Of a stretch of DNA of 40,633 nucleotides, positions 27,748-36,245 are shown one piece after another; the first letter of the stretch is position 1; the number at the start of each line of letters is the position of its first letter. Location of the stretch: contig JAJRYG010000050.1 of the NCBI GenBank assembly GCA_024275915.1, positions 1 through 40,633 on the forward strand, read 5' to 3'. This DNA is from Gammaproteobacteria bacterium (GTDB lineage: Bacteria > Pseudomonadota > Gammaproteobacteria > UBA6429 > Thiohalophilaceae). The position numbers were made by a program, and so were the translations under genes. Under the pieces are notes generated by a model, which was given only the letters and a program-made list of their open reading frames with translations, searched no databases and was not told where the DNA came from.

Positions 27748-28713
27748 TCAGTACTTGAGCAGGGCCGAGCCCCAGGTGAAGCCACCGCCAAAGGCTTCCA
27801 GCAAGACCGTGTCGCCCTTCTTGATGCGGCCATCGCGCACGGCGATATCCAGCGCCAGCGGAATGGAAGCGGCCGAGGTATTGCCATGTTCGTCGACAGT
27901 GACCACGACGTTGTCCATGGACATGCTGAGTTTCCTGGCGGTGGCCTTGATGATGCGGATATTGGCCTGGTGGGGCACCAGCCAGTCGATGTCCGATTTC
28001 TGCATGTTGTTGGCATCCAGGGTTTCATCGACGATGCGGCCGAGGGTATTGACCGCCACCTTGAAGACCTCGTTGCCCTTCATTTCCATGAATGCCTTGC
28101 CGGACTTGAGTAGCTCGGGGTTCTCGGACAGGCCGGCGGGCACGGTGAGCAGCTCCTTGTACTGGCCGTCGGCATGCAGGTGGGTGGAAAGAATGCCCTG
28201 CTCCTCACTGGCGGACAGGACCACGGCACCGGCACCATCACCGAACAGCACACAGGTGCCGCGGTCGGTCCAGTCGACGATGTTGGACAGGGTTTCGGCG
28301 CCCACCACCAGGGCGTTCCTTGCCTTGCCGGTGGTGATGAACATGTCGGCCAGCCCCAGCGCATAGACGAAGCCGGTACACACCGCCTGCACGTCGAAGG
28401 CGGCACTGCCATGGATGTCGAGGCGGTCCTGCAACAGGCAGGCCGTACTGGGAAAGATACGATCCGGTGTGGTGGTGGCAACGATGATCAGGTCGATATC
28501 GTGGATGGAGATGCCTGAAGCCTCGATGGCGTTGCGTGCGGCCTGTTCGGCCAGGTCACAGGTGGTCTGGCCATCGACGATATGACGCTTCTTGATGCCG
28601 GTGCGATCCGTGATCCACTCGTCGGAGGTATCCACCATTTTTTCCAACTCGGCATTGGTCAGGATCTTTTCAGGCAGGTAGCTGCCTGTGCCGATAATGC
28701 GAGAATAAGTCAA
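27748..28713 (-). CDS. fabH: 3-oxoacyl-ACP synthase III
   Basis: FabH starts fatty acid synthesis by condensing acetyl-CoA with malonyl-ACP. The 321-residue enzyme has the nucleophile C112 in [11 protein letters not shown]. The His is in PHQANIRI, and an Asn lies in the [11 protein letters not shown] motif. The C-terminus [13 protein letters not shown] is typical. It overlaps plsX by 4 bp (start codon inside the plsX end), the usual coupling. Confidence 0.97.
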   Translation of the reverse strand: MTYSRIIGTGSYLPEKILTNAELEKMVDTSDEWITDRTGIKKRHIVDGQTTCDLAEQAARNAIEASGISIHDIDLIIVATTTPDRIFPSTACLLQDRLDIHGSAAFDVQAVCTGFVYALGLADMFITTGKARNALVVGAETLSNIVDWTDRGTCVLFGDGAGAVVLSASEEQGILSTHLHADGQYKELLTVPAGLSENPELLKSGKAFMEMKGNEVFKVAVNTLGRIVDETLDANNMQKSDIDWLVPHQANIRIIKATARKLSMSMDNVVVTVDEHGNTSAASIPLALDIAVRDGRIKKGDTVLLEAFGGGFTWGSALLKY

Positions 28714-29741
28714 TTTTTCTGTTCCTTGGCGAGCTCGGCTTCGAGCTGTCTGGTAATGAGTTCTGGAACGTTGGTCTTCACTTCTACCACGGCTTCATTG
28801 ATGGCCTGGCTGAAGGCGAAGATGTCGGCACCACCATGGCTTTTCACCGTAATGCCCTGCAGACCCAGCAGGCTGGCACCATTGTAGGCACGAGGGTCGA
28901 TACGCTTGCGGAAGGCCTTGAGCACGGGCATGGCAATCAGGCCGCTGAGCATGGTCAGGGGATTGCGCTTGAATTCCTGCTTCATGTAATGGCTGATCAT
29001 CTTGGCGACGCCTTCGGTGGTCTTGAGCATGACGTTGCCAATGAATCCATCGCAGACCACCACGTCGGCATCGCCCATGTAGATGCCGTCGCCTTCCACG
29101 TAGCCGATGTAGTTGAGGTTGCTCTTCGCCAGCAGACGACCGGCTTCCTTGACCCGTTCGTTGCCCTTGATTTCCTCTTCACCGATATTCAGCAGACCGA
29201 TGGTGGGATTGGGATTGTTGTCCACGGCGGTGGCCAGTGCAGAGCCCATCAGGGCGAACTCCAGCAGGCTTTCGGCACTGGAATCCACATTGGCGCCCAG
29301 ATCCAGCACATGGGTATGCCCGCCCTTGATATTGGGCAGTACGGTGCAGATGGCCGGGCGGTCGATACCGGGCAGCATTTTCAGTACAAAACGGGCGGTT
29401 GCCATCAGCGCGCCGGTATTGCCGGCACTGACACAGGCCTGGGCCTGCCCCTGCTTGACCAGATTGATGGCCACGCGCATGGAGGAATCCTTTTTGCCGC
29501 GCAACGCCAGCGAAGGTGATTCATTGGAGCCGACGACTTCGGAGGCATGATGGGTCAGCAGACGGGGATTGTCACCTTGCCCGCTGGATTTCAGAATTTC
29601 TTCCATGGCGGGCAACTGGCCGACAAGAATAAGCCTCAAATCAGGATTCTGCTTGAGGGAGCGGATCGCCGCTGGGATCACGACACTGGGGCCGAAGTCT
29701 CCACCCATACAATCCAGTGAAATTGTTATTTCGTTACTCAT
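28710..29741 (-). CDS. plsX: Phosphate acyltransferase PlsX
   Basis: PlsX makes acyl-phosphate from acyl-ACP for phospholipid synthesis by PlsY. The 343-residue product starts with the family sequence [14 protein letters not shown] and has [37 protein letters not shown] and the C-terminal YNGASLLGL. It is coupled to fabH by overlap. A long hairpin between rpmF and plsX may attenuate transcription from the yceD-rpmF promoter. Confidence 0.97.
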   Translation of the reverse strand: MSNEITISLDCMGGDFGPSVVIPAAIRSLKQNPDLRLILVGQLPAMEEILKSSGQGDNPRLLTHHASEVVGSNESPSLALRGKKDSSMRVAINLVKQGQAQACVSAGNTGALMATARFVLKMLPGIDRPAICTVLPNIKGGHTHVLDLGANVDSSAESLLEFALMGSALATAVDNNPNPTIGLLNIGEEEIKGNERVKEAGRLLAKSNLNYIGYVEGDGIYMGDADVVVCDGFIGNVMLKTTEGVAKMISHYMKQEFKRNPLTMLSGLIAMPVLKAFRKRIDPRAYNGASLLGLQGITVKSHGGADIFAFSQAINEAVVEVKTNVPELITRQLEAELAKEQKN

Positions 29742-29781
29742 GAAATAGCGATGAATCCGTTTTATTCTACTTATTAATCAA

Positions 29782-29811
29782 ACACGGGACATGGTTGCCC
29801 ATGTCCCGTGT
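29782..29811 (-). terminator. Long hairpin between rpmF and plsX
   Basis: ACACGGGACATG (29782-29793) pairs exactly with CATGTCCCGTGT (29800-29811); one further G-C pair shortens the loop to TTGC. On the minus strand it is followed by TTTGATTAATAAG, a short T-run. It lies 58 bp after the rpmF stop and is probably a partial terminator limiting plsX-fab expression relative to the ribosomal protein gene. Confidence 0.7.
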
Positions 29812-29868
29812 CTTGTCTGCTCAAGGCCGCTGCCTGCCAGAATCGGCACAACAGGGCGGGACCCCGTC

Positions 29869-30048
29869 TTATTCCGTGCCCGTATCGATGACCTTGCGAC
29901 CACGGTAGTAACCATCTGCACTGATGTGGTGACGACGGTGTGTTTCACCGGTGGTGGGTTCGATGGACAGTGTAGACGCTTTGAGCGCATCGTGAGAGCG
30001 ACGCATGCCACGTTTTGATGGAGTTTTACGATTCTGTTGAACAGCCAT
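29869..30048 (-). CDS. rpmF: 50S ribosomal protein L32
   Basis: The 59-residue protein reads [20 protein letters not shown] and continues through [30 protein letters not shown], a clear L32 of the type lacking the four zinc cysteines. It is preceded by yceD with 7 bp between them and followed by plsX, the classical yceD-rpmF-plsX order. L32 binds 23S rRNA near the exit tunnel. Confidence 0.97.
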   Translation of the reverse strand: MAVQQNRKTPSKRGMRRSHDALKASTLSIEPTTGETHRRHHISADGYYRGRKVIDTGTE

Positions 30049-30055
30049 GATAGCC

Positions 30056-30604
30056 TCATTTACCTTTGTTGGATGACTTCAAATTTGCGAGCACACTGAA
30101 CGGATTTTGCCGCTCTTCCGTCTGCGTCGCGGAATCTTCGGGTTCCGGGTGATTTTCCACCCAGTCCCTTGCAGGACATTCTGTCAGTTCATGGCGGGCG
30201 ATGGCCGGCAAAAACAGCAACAGTTCTTCCTCAATCATGTCGAGCAGCATAATCGGCACCGAATCCACGATGTAGGGCTCGTAGGGCCCCGGTATGCCTT
30301 CGGCGGCGACCGCATCACGAACGAAGGCCAGCGACAGGTCGATATCGACCGCCAGTGGCATGGGTTCGAGGCAACGCTGGCATTCCACCACCATGGTGCC
30401 GGTAACCTTTCCGCACAGAAAGGGGACATCCATGCTGTCAATGTTGAATTCCAGCTGCACATGAACCTGCCCGGCATCGTCACTCAGGGCCGCGCCCAGC
30501 CGCTTCATTTTCTGAAGTGGCAGTTCGCCCTCATAGATTCGTCCAGCCTGCGCCAGCCGAAATGGGTCAACCTGTACAGGCAAGCGTTCCGTCTGTCTCG
30601 ACAT
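30056..30604 (-). CDS. yceD: YceD family protein (DUF177), 23S rRNA accumulation protein
   Basis: The 182-residue protein belongs to the DUF177/YceD family, reported to be needed for normal 23S rRNA levels in E. coli. It has [17 protein letters not shown] at its start and the central Cys pair in [19 protein letters not shown]. An acidic [10 protein letters not shown] segment lies near the end. The start at ATG 30604 fits the family; a longer upstream frame has no similarity. The near-consensus promoter just upstream would make the mRNA almost leaderless. Confidence 0.93.
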   Translation of the reverse strand: MSRQTERLPVQVDPFRLAQAGRIYEGELPLQKMKRLGAALSDDAGQVHVQLEFNIDSMDVPFLCGKVTGTMVVECQRCLEPMPLAVDIDLSLAFVRDAVAAEGIPGPYEPYIVDSVPIMLLDMIEEELLLFLPAIARHELTECPARDWVENHPEPEDSATQTEERQNPFSVLANLKSSNKGK

Positions 30605-30613
30605 AAGCGGCGA

Positions 30614-30643
30614 ATTGTATCCAATCCTCCCCTTGAGTGTCAA
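30614..30643 (-). promoter_or_regulatory. Strong sigma-70 promoter of yceD-rpmF-plsX-fab
   Basis: On the minus strand TTGACA (30643-30638), 18 bp, TACAAT (30619-30614). The expected start lies near 30607, only about 3 nt before the yceD ATG at 30604, so the transcript would have no room for a ribosome-binding site. Confidence 0.75.
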
Positions 30644-30706
30644 AAAAATCCTTGAGAATCCGGCTGTTCCGTGACATTGACACGCTTTCGTTGGCAAAAA
30701 TGAAGC

Positions 30707-30735
30707 TTGACAGTCACCGCCACATCACATACACA
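30707..30735 (+). promoter_or_regulatory. Possible pycA promoter
   Basis: TTGACA (30707-30712), 17 bp, TACACA (30730-30735), immediately before the long palindrome. The -35 is perfect and the -10 weak. If used, the palindrome would lie entirely in the pycA leader. Confidence 0.35.
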
Positions 30736-30795
30736 GTTATCCCAATCGTTGCATAAATTTTCGGCGCAGGATAGCGTAGCGCCTTCCATGCCAGC
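30736..30795 (+). repeat. 60-bp dispersed direct repeat, copy 1
   Basis: This matches 34912-34971 in the same orientation with 3 mismatches in 60 bp. It includes GTTGCATAAATTTTCGGCGC and GTAGCGCCTTCCATGCCAGC. It is the outer half of the left arm of the palindrome at 30741-30931. Confidence 0.85.
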
Positions 30796-30931
30796 ATTTT
30801 CAGTGCCGCGCTCGATTTTTCCAATTCTCACACAGGTTTGGCTATGCTGCGGTTGGAAAAATCTGCGCTCAACACTGAAAATACTGTCCTGAAAGCCCCT
30901 GCATCCAAAAATTTATGCAACTATTATGGGG
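30741..30931. repeat. About 190-bp imperfect palindrome (MITE-like) upstream of pycA
   Basis: Several blocks pair in nested order. GTTGCATAAATTTT (30748-30761) matches 30908-30921 exactly. ATTTTCAGTG (30796-30805) matches 30873-30882 exactly. TTTTTCCAA (30816-30824) matches 30853-30861, with GCGC and GAT extending it. Intervening CTTYCA and GCAGG-like stretches also correspond with gaps. Arms are about 80 nt around a 28-nt centre. This fills most of the 388-bp gap 30605-30992. Such terminal-repeat structures are typical of MITEs and large dispersed palindromes; no coding content is seen. Confidence 0.8.
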
Positions 30932-30992
30932 TATTTCCGGGTTATGCGTGGATAAAACCCCTACCTTGCGGACGACACTGGCGGATAGCGAA

Positions 30993-32411
30993 TTGATAAA
31001 AAAAATACTCATTGCCAACCGCGGTGAAATTGCCGTCCGGATTGTGCGCGCCTGTGCCGAGATGGGCATCACCTCGGTGGCCGTGTTTGCCGAGGCCGAC
31101 CGCTACAGCCTGCATGTCAAAAAGGCAGACGAGGCCTACAGCCTGGGGCCCGATACCGTTGCGGGTTACCTCAATGCCCACCGGCTGGTCAATCTGGCCG
31201 TTGCCACCGGCTGTGATGCCCTGCATCCGGGCTATGGCTTTTTGTCCGAAAACCCGGAACTGGCCGAAATCTGTGCCCGCCGAGGTATCCGTTTCATCGG
31301 CCCTGACGCCAGCATCATTCGCACCATGGGCGACAAGACCGCCGCCCGCGATACCATGCGCAAGGCCGGGATCCCCATTACGCCAGGCAGCCTCGGCAAC
31401 GTGACAAGCCTGGACGATGCCCTTGCCATTGCCAAGGATATTGGCTTTCCGATCATGCTCAAGGCCACCTCGGGCGGGGGCGGGCGTGGCATCCGTCGTT
31501 GTGAAAATGCCGAGGAACTGCGCCGCAATTACGATCGTGTGCTGTCCGAGGCAGAGAAATTCTTTGGCAATGCCGAGGTTTTCATCGAAAAATTCATTGC
31601 CAACCCACGCCATATCGAGGTGCAGATCCTCGCCGACAGCCATGGCAACGTGGTGCACCTGTTCGAGCGGGACTGCTCCATCCAGCGGCGCCACCAGAAA
31701 CTCATCGAAATTGCCCCCTCGCCCCAGCTGGACGACGATCAGCGCGCCCTGCTCGGTGATCTGGCCATTCGTGCCGCCAGGGCTACCGGCTATACCAACG
31801 CCGGTACCGTCGAATTTCTCATGGACAGCGGTGACAACTTCTACTTCATGGAAATGAACACCCGTCTGCAGGTGGAGCATCCCATCAGTGAGGAAATTAC
31901 CGGTATCGACATCGTTCAGGAGCAGATCCGCATCGCCGCCGGCCTCAAGCTGCGCTACAAGCAGGAAGACATCCAGCGACGTGGCTATGCCATCGAGTTT
32001 CGCATCAATGCCGAGGATCCGCGGAATGATTTCCTGCCCAGCTTCGGCCGCATTACCCGCTATTTCGCCCCCGGCGGACCCGGCGTGAGAACCGATGGCG
32101 CCATCTACACCGGCTACGATATCCCACCCTATTACGATTCCATGTGTGCCAAGCTCATCGTCTGGTCACTGACCTGGGACGGCCTCATCGATCGGGCCCT
32201 GCGAGCCCTGCGGGATATCGGTGTGTTCGGTGTCAAGACCACCATCCCCTATCACATCGAAATCCTCAAGAATGCCGAATTCCAGGCCGGTACCTTCAAT
32301 ACCGGGTTTGTCGAAAACCATCCGGAACTGGCCGATTACTCGGTCCATTGTTCCAACCGCCAGCTGGCGGCAGCCGTAGCTGCGGCCATCGCCGCAAACA
32401 TGGGGCTGTAG
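30993..32411 (+). CDS. pycA: Pyruvate carboxylase subunit A (biotin carboxylase)
   Basis: This is an ATP-grasp biotin carboxylase. It has KILIANRGEIAVRIVRAC at the start, HPGYGFLSENPELAE, the glycine-rich ATP loop SGGGGRGIR, ERDCSIQRRHQKLIE, and the catalytic FMEMNTRLQVEHP. Directly followed by a carboxyltransferase/biotin-carrier gene, it fits the two-subunit pyruvate carboxylase known from Pseudomonas (PA5436/PA5435 type) more than AccC of acetyl-CoA carboxylase. I chose TTG at 30993 (472 residues, GGCGGA 9 nt upstream). The ATG at 30915 lies inside the palindrome and adds 26 unlikely residues. Confidence 0.88.
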   Translation: MIKKILIANRGEIAVRIVRACAEMGITSVAVFAEADRYSLHVKKADEAYSLGPDTVAGYLNAHRLVNLAVATGCDALHPGYGFLSENPELAEICARRGIRFIGPDASIIRTMGDKTAARDTMRKAGIPITPGSLGNVTSLDDALAIAKDIGFPIMLKATSGGGGRGIRRCENAEELRRNYDRVLSEAEKFFGNAEVFIEKFIANPRHIEVQILADSHGNVVHLFERDCSIQRRHQKLIEIAPSPQLDDDQRALLGDLAIRAARATGYTNAGTVEFLMDSGDNFYFMEMNTRLQVEHPISEEITGIDIVQEQIRIAAGLKLRYKQEDIQRRGYAIEFRINAEDPRNDFLPSFGRITRYFAPGGPGVRTDGAIYTGYDIPPYYDSMCAKLIVWSLTWDGLIDRALRALRDIGVFGVKTTIPYHIEILKNAEFQAGTFNTGFVENHPELADYSVHCSNRQLAAAVAAAIAANMGL

Positions 32412-32463
32412 TATATGGATATCTTTCACCTCCACATCGTCTTGAACCATTCAGGGAAAATCA

Positions 32464-34275
32464 ATGGCCGTTAAAATCACCGACACCGTACTGCGCGATG
32501 CCCACCAGTCCTTGATCGCCACCCGCATGCGCACCGAAGACATGCTCCCCATTTGCGAACAGCTGGACAAAATCGGTTACTGGTCGCTGGAAATGTGGGG
32601 TGGGGCCACCTTCGATGCCTGCATCCGTTTCCTCAAGGAGGATCCTTGGGAGCGGCTGCGTAAGCTCCGCGAAGCCTTGCCCAATACCCGCTTGCAAATG
32701 CTCTTGCGCGGACAGAATCTGCTGGGCTACCGACATTATGCCGATGATGTGGTGCGTGCCTTCATCGATCGGGCCGCCGATAACGGCATGGATATCTTCC
32801 GCATCTTCGATGCCATGAACGACACCCGTAATCTCGAAGTTTCCATCGAATCGGTGAACAAGGCGAACAAACACGCCCAGGGTGCCATCTGCTATACCAC
32901 CAGCCCGGTGCATACCACCGAATATTTCGTTTCCCTGGCCAGACAGATGCAGGACATGGGTTGCCACAGCATCGCCATCAAGGACATGGCCGGCCTGCTC
33001 ACCCCGGCGGTGACGACCCAGCTGGTGACCGCCTTGGTCGAGGTTCTCGAAGTGCCGGTCTTCCTGCATTCTCACGCCACCTCGGGGCTGGCCAGCATCT
33101 GCCAGTACCAAGCGGTGGAATGCGGTGCCGCCGGCATCGATACGGCCATTTCAGCCTTTTCCGGTGGCACCAGTCATCCCCCCACCGAAAGCATGGTGGC
33201 GGCCTTTGCCCGAACCCCCCATGACAGTGGCCTGGATCTGGAAGCGCTGCAGAAGATCGGCTTCTACTTCCGTGAAGTACGCAAGAAATATCACCAGTTT
33301 GAAAGTGAATTTACTGGCCTCGATACCCGGGTGCAGGTCAACCAGGTCCCAGGCGGCATGATTTCCAACCTCTCCAACCAGCTGAAGGAACAGGGCGCCC
33401 TGAGCCGCATGAATGAGGTACTTGAAGAAATTCCCCGGGTCAGGAAGGAACTGGGTTACCCACCGCTGGTGACTCCGACATCTCAGATTGTCGGTACCCA
33501 GGCCGTCCTGAACGTGCTCACCGGTGAGCGCTACAAGACCATTACCAACGAGGTCAAACTCTATTTGCAGGGTCGTTACGGCAAGGCCCTGGGCGAAATC
33601 AGTCCGCAGGTTCGACACATGGCCATCGGTAACGAAGAAGTCATCGATTGCCGGCCCGCGGATCTGCTCGAGGACGAAATGGCAAACCTGCGCAAGGAAA
33701 TCGGCCTGCTGGCGAGAAACGAGGAAGACGTGCTGACCTATGCCATGTTCCCCGATCTCGGCCATGACTTTCTCGAACAGCGATCAAATGGCACCCTGGT
33801 GCCCGAACCCTTGGAACCCATCGATGCCAACGGCAACAACAAGCAACACATAACGACCGACTTCAACATCACCATGCACGGCGAAACCTACCACATCCAG
33901 CTGACGGGCAAGGGCTATGCCACGTCCCACCGGATTCCCTACTACCTGTCGGTTGATGGTGTCCCTGAAGAACTGCTGGTCGAGCCATTGAATGAAATCC
34001 AGACCGAGGAAGAAGCCGGTACAGGCAGGGCCGTTTCAGGCAAACCACCCCGTGCCCGCAAGCCGGGTGATGTCACCACCTCGATGCCCGGTACCATCGT
34101 CGAGGTACTGGTCGAGGTCGGTGACAAGGTCAAGGCCGGTGCCCCGGTGCTGATCACCGAAGCGATGAAGATGGAAACCGAAATTCAGGCACCGGTCAGT
34201 GGCGAAGTCGTCGCCATCTATGTGAGCAAGGGTGAAAGCGTGACCCCCGACGAAACCCTGATCGAAATTCAATAA
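32464..34275 (+). CDS. pycB: Pyruvate carboxylase subunit B / oxaloacetate decarboxylase alpha-like
   Basis: The 603-residue protein has an HMGL-like carboxyltransferase TIM barrel (TVLRDAHQSLIATRMRTED at the start, AIKDMAGLLTP, FLHSHATSGLA, ISAFSGGTSHPPTE), a PYC/OadA domain, a Pro/Ala/Arg-rich linker, and a C-terminal biotinyl domain. The biotin Lys is K569 in EAMKMETEI. Similar proteins are OadA in sodium-pumping oxaloacetate decarboxylase, but no oadB or oadG is nearby and pycA is, so pyruvate carboxylation to oxaloacetate is the better reading. It lies 52 bp after pycA. Confidence 0.9.
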   Translation: MAVKITDTVLRDAHQSLIATRMRTEDMLPICEQLDKIGYWSLEMWGGATFDACIRFLKEDPWERLRKLREALPNTRLQMLLRGQNLLGYRHYADDVVRAFIDRAADNGMDIFRIFDAMNDTRNLEVSIESVNKANKHAQGAICYTTSPVHTTEYFVSLARQMQDMGCHSIAIKDMAGLLTPAVTTQLVTALVEVLEVPVFLHSHATSGLASICQYQAVECGAAGIDTAISAFSGGTSHPPTESMVAAFARTPHDSGLDLEALQKIGFYFREVRKKYHQFESEFTGLDTRVQVNQVPGGMISNLSNQLKEQGALSRMNEVLEEIPRVRKELGYPPLVTPTSQIVGTQAVLNVLTGERYKTITNEVKLYLQGRYGKALGEISPQVRHMAIGNEEVIDCRPADLLEDEMANLRKEIGLLARNEEDVLTYAMFPDLGHDFLEQRSNGTLVPEPLEPIDANGNNKQHITTDFNITMHGETYHIQLTGKGYATSHRIPYYLSVDGVPEELLVEPLNEIQTEEEAGTGRAVSGKPPRARKPGDVTTSMPGTIVEVLVEVGDKVKAGAPVLITEAMKMETEIQAPVSGEVVAIYVSKGESVTPDETLIEIQ

Positions 34276-34329
34276 GCGCACGCTTCCGGGTATACTTGCC
34301 GGCCATTTCAATCACCCCGGGCTGTTGCC

Positions 34330-34905
34330 ATGACTCTGATCCTCGCTTCCACCTCACCGTTTCGCAAGGCCATCCTGGAAAAGCTCGGCCTGCCCTTCGA
34401 GGCCATTCCGCCTGCAGTGGACGAGACCCGCTTGCCAGATGAAAGCGCCGAACAACTGGTGCAACGGCTGGCCATCGCCAAGGCAAAAGCCATTGCCGAC
34501 AGCCGGGATGACGGCCTGGTGATTGGCTCGGATCAGGTTGCCGTGCTTGACGGGACGATTCTCGGCAAGCCCGGCAGTCATGAAAATGCCGTCAAACAGC
34601 TGCAACAGGCCTCCGGCAAGCCCGTGATCTTCTATACGGGGCTGGCGCTGGTCAATGCGGCAACGGGCAAGGTGCAGTCCGAGGTGGTGCGCTTTGACGT
34701 GGTCTTTCGGCGGCTCAGTGATGAGCAGATTGAAAATTACCTGCAAAAGGAAAAGCCCTACAACTGCGCCGGCAGCTTCAAGTCCGAGGCCCTGGGCATT
34801 GCCCTGTTCGACAAACTGCAGGGCGAGGATCCCAACACCCTCATCGGCCTGCCCCTGATCCGCCTGGTGCACATGCTGGAAGAGGAAGGTGTGCGGGTAA
34901 TTTAA
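34330..34905 (+). CDS. Maf family nucleotide pyrophosphatase (YceF type)
   Basis: Maf proteins hydrolyse non-canonical or modified NTPs; YceF in E. coli prefers m7GTP. The 191-residue protein has the family start [43 protein letters not shown], and the [18 protein letters not shown] block. Its location near yceD and rluC in related genomes points to the YceF subgroup rather than YhdE. Here the pyruvate carboxylase genes separate it from yceD. Confidence 0.93.
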   Translation: MTLILASTSPFRKAILEKLGLPFEAIPPAVDETRLPDESAEQLVQRLAIAKAKAIADSRDDGLVIGSDQVAVLDGTILGKPGSHENAVKQLQQASGKPVIFYTGLALVNAATGKVQSEVVRFDVVFRRLSDEQIENYLQKEKPYNCAGSFKSEALGIALFDKLQGEDPNTLIGLPLIRLVHMLEEEGVRVI

Positions 34906-34911
34906 CAGGAT

Positions 34912-34971
34912 GTTAACCCAATCGTTGCAGAAATTTTCGGCGCAGGATGGCGTAGCGCCTTCCATGCCAGC
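34912..34971 (+). repeat. 60-bp dispersed direct repeat, copy 2
   Basis: Same orientation as 30736-30795 with 3 mismatches. It begins 7 bp after the maf stop. No matching right arm is seen here, so this is a truncated copy of the palindromic element. The gap 34906-35251 has no supported gene; it holds this copy, a degenerate 30-bp repeat pair and a weak CCAG/CTGG palindrome at 35130-35143. Confidence 0.85.
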
Positions 34972-34979
34972 TCAAGGTA

Positions 34980-35009
34980 CAATGCGCTGCGCTTTTTGCA
35001 CCCTACTCA
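34980..35009 (+). repeat. 30-bp intergenic repeat, copy a
   Basis: CAATGCGCTGCGCTTTTTGC and following CACCCTACTCA match 35194-35223 with 4 mismatches in 30. The sequence resembles common GTGCAATAAGCGCAGCGCAT-type intergenic repeats of gammaproteobacteria (from memory). Confidence 0.6.
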
Positions 35010-35193
35010 CTAAATAACTGTTCCATATTTCCGTTCAGAGAATGCAAAGAGCCTCGGCATTTGCTGCCACGCATCAGCGACGAAGCCAGCAAAACAATCC
35101 CCTTGCCACGCTCCAGTTCTCCCTGGAAGCCAGCCTGTACTGGTATGGCCGTAGAATTTCCATCCTTGTCATTCGTCACTTGTATGGAAGCTG

Positions 35194-35223
35194 CAATGCG
35201 CTGTGCTTATTGCACCCTGCTCG
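35194..35223 (+). repeat. 30-bp intergenic repeat, copy b
   Basis: CAATGCGCTGTGCTTATTGC and following CACCCTGCTCG is the partner of 34980-35009, in direct orientation 214 bp further on. Confidence 0.6.
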
Positions 35224-35251
35224 CTTGTAACTTGTATCTGCCTTGTGGTGT

Positions 35252-36223
35252 TTATTTCAACCCCGTCGCCTCGACACCCAGTGCCTGGGCCATGGCCTGG
35301 CCGATACTGGCACCGAAGCGTTTGGTCAGCCGTTCCAGGTAATTGGGTTTGGCGGTAAAATCGACGATGTTTTCCTCTTTGATGATCTCGCGCGCCACAT
35401 AGCTGCTGTTGCCCAGGGCATCCACCAGACCCAGTTCGACACCGGTTTCGCCGGTCCAGAACATGCCGGAGAAGATGTCGTCATTTTCTTTCAGCCGATC
35501 GCCCCGTCCTTCCCTGACCACGTCGATGAACTGTTGATGGATGTTGCCAAGCAGGGTCTTGATGTGGGCCACGTCTTCGGGTTTTTCCTTGCTGAAAGGA
35601 TCCAGCATGCCCTTGTTCTTGCCTGCGGTATAAAGCCGACGTTCGATGCCCAGTTTCTCCATGGCACCGACAAACCCGAAGCTGTCCATGAGTACGCCGA
35701 TGGAACCGACGATGCTGGCCTTGTCGGCATAGATTTCATCGGCCGCGGCCGCGATGTAGTAGCCACCAGAGGCACAGATATCGGACACCACGGCGTAAAG
35801 CTTGGTGTCGGGGTATTTTTTTCGTAGTCGCTTGATTTCATCGTACACATAGCCAGCCTGAACCGGGCTGCCACCGGGGCTGTTGATGCGCAGGATGACC
35901 CCCGCCGTGTTCTTGTCTTCGAAGGCGGCACGCAGACCGGAGACGATGTTGTCGGCACTGGCCTCGGAACTGGCAGAAATCACGCCCTGGAGATCGACAA
36001 GGGCCGTATGCTTGCCGACGGTGATGCCGGTTTTGCCACTGTCGGGCAGGTAGATGGCAAAGAAGATCATCAACAGGTAGGCCAGAAACAGGGTACGGAA
36101 CAGAATGTTCCAGCGCCGGCTGCGTCGCTGTTCATCCAGTGCGGCAAAGGCCAGGCGGTTTATCACCTCCTGTTGCCACTTGTCAGCAGGATTCGGGGTA
36201 TTGGGGAGTTGATTGCCTAACAT
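35252..36223 (-). CDS. sppA: Signal peptide peptidase SppA (short form)
   Basis: This inner-membrane serine protease degrades cleaved signal peptides. The 323-residue length is that of the single-domain form. A membrane anchor lies at about residues 41-59 (TLFLAYLLMIFFAIYL). GVILRINSPGGSPVQAG forms the oxyanion region. The catalytic Ser is probably S152 in CASGGYY, and the Lys is K202 or K204 in YTAGKNKGML. It precedes the HAD gene and rluC in the divergent group opposite rne. Confidence 0.92.
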   Translation of the reverse strand: MLGNQLPNTPNPADKWQQEVINRLAFAALDEQRRSRRWNILFRTLFLAYLLMIFFAIYLPDSGKTGITVGKHTALVDLQGVISASSEASADNIVSGLRAAFEDKNTAGVILRINSPGGSPVQAGYVYDEIKRLRKKYPDTKLYAVVSDICASGGYYIAAAADEIYADKASIVGSIGVLMDSFGFVGAMEKLGIERRLYTAGKNKGMLDPFSKEKPEDVAHIKTLLGNIHQQFIDVVREGRGDRLKENDDIFSGMFWTGETGVELGLVDALGNSSYVAREIIKEENIVDFTAKPNYLERLTKRFGASIGQAMAQALGVEATGLK

Positions 36224-36245
36224 CGTGTTGTCCTTGTTTGACTTG

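Noticed and set aside
30915-30992. ATG-initiated N-terminal extension of pycA
   Set aside because: These 26 codons overlap the right arm and flank of the long palindrome and do not resemble biotin carboxylase starts; TTG at 30993 gives the standard N-terminus.
35130-35143. CCAG-CTGG palindrome as a terminator of sppA or maf
   Set aside because: Only 4-bp arms and no T-run; at best a decayed dispersed palindrome.
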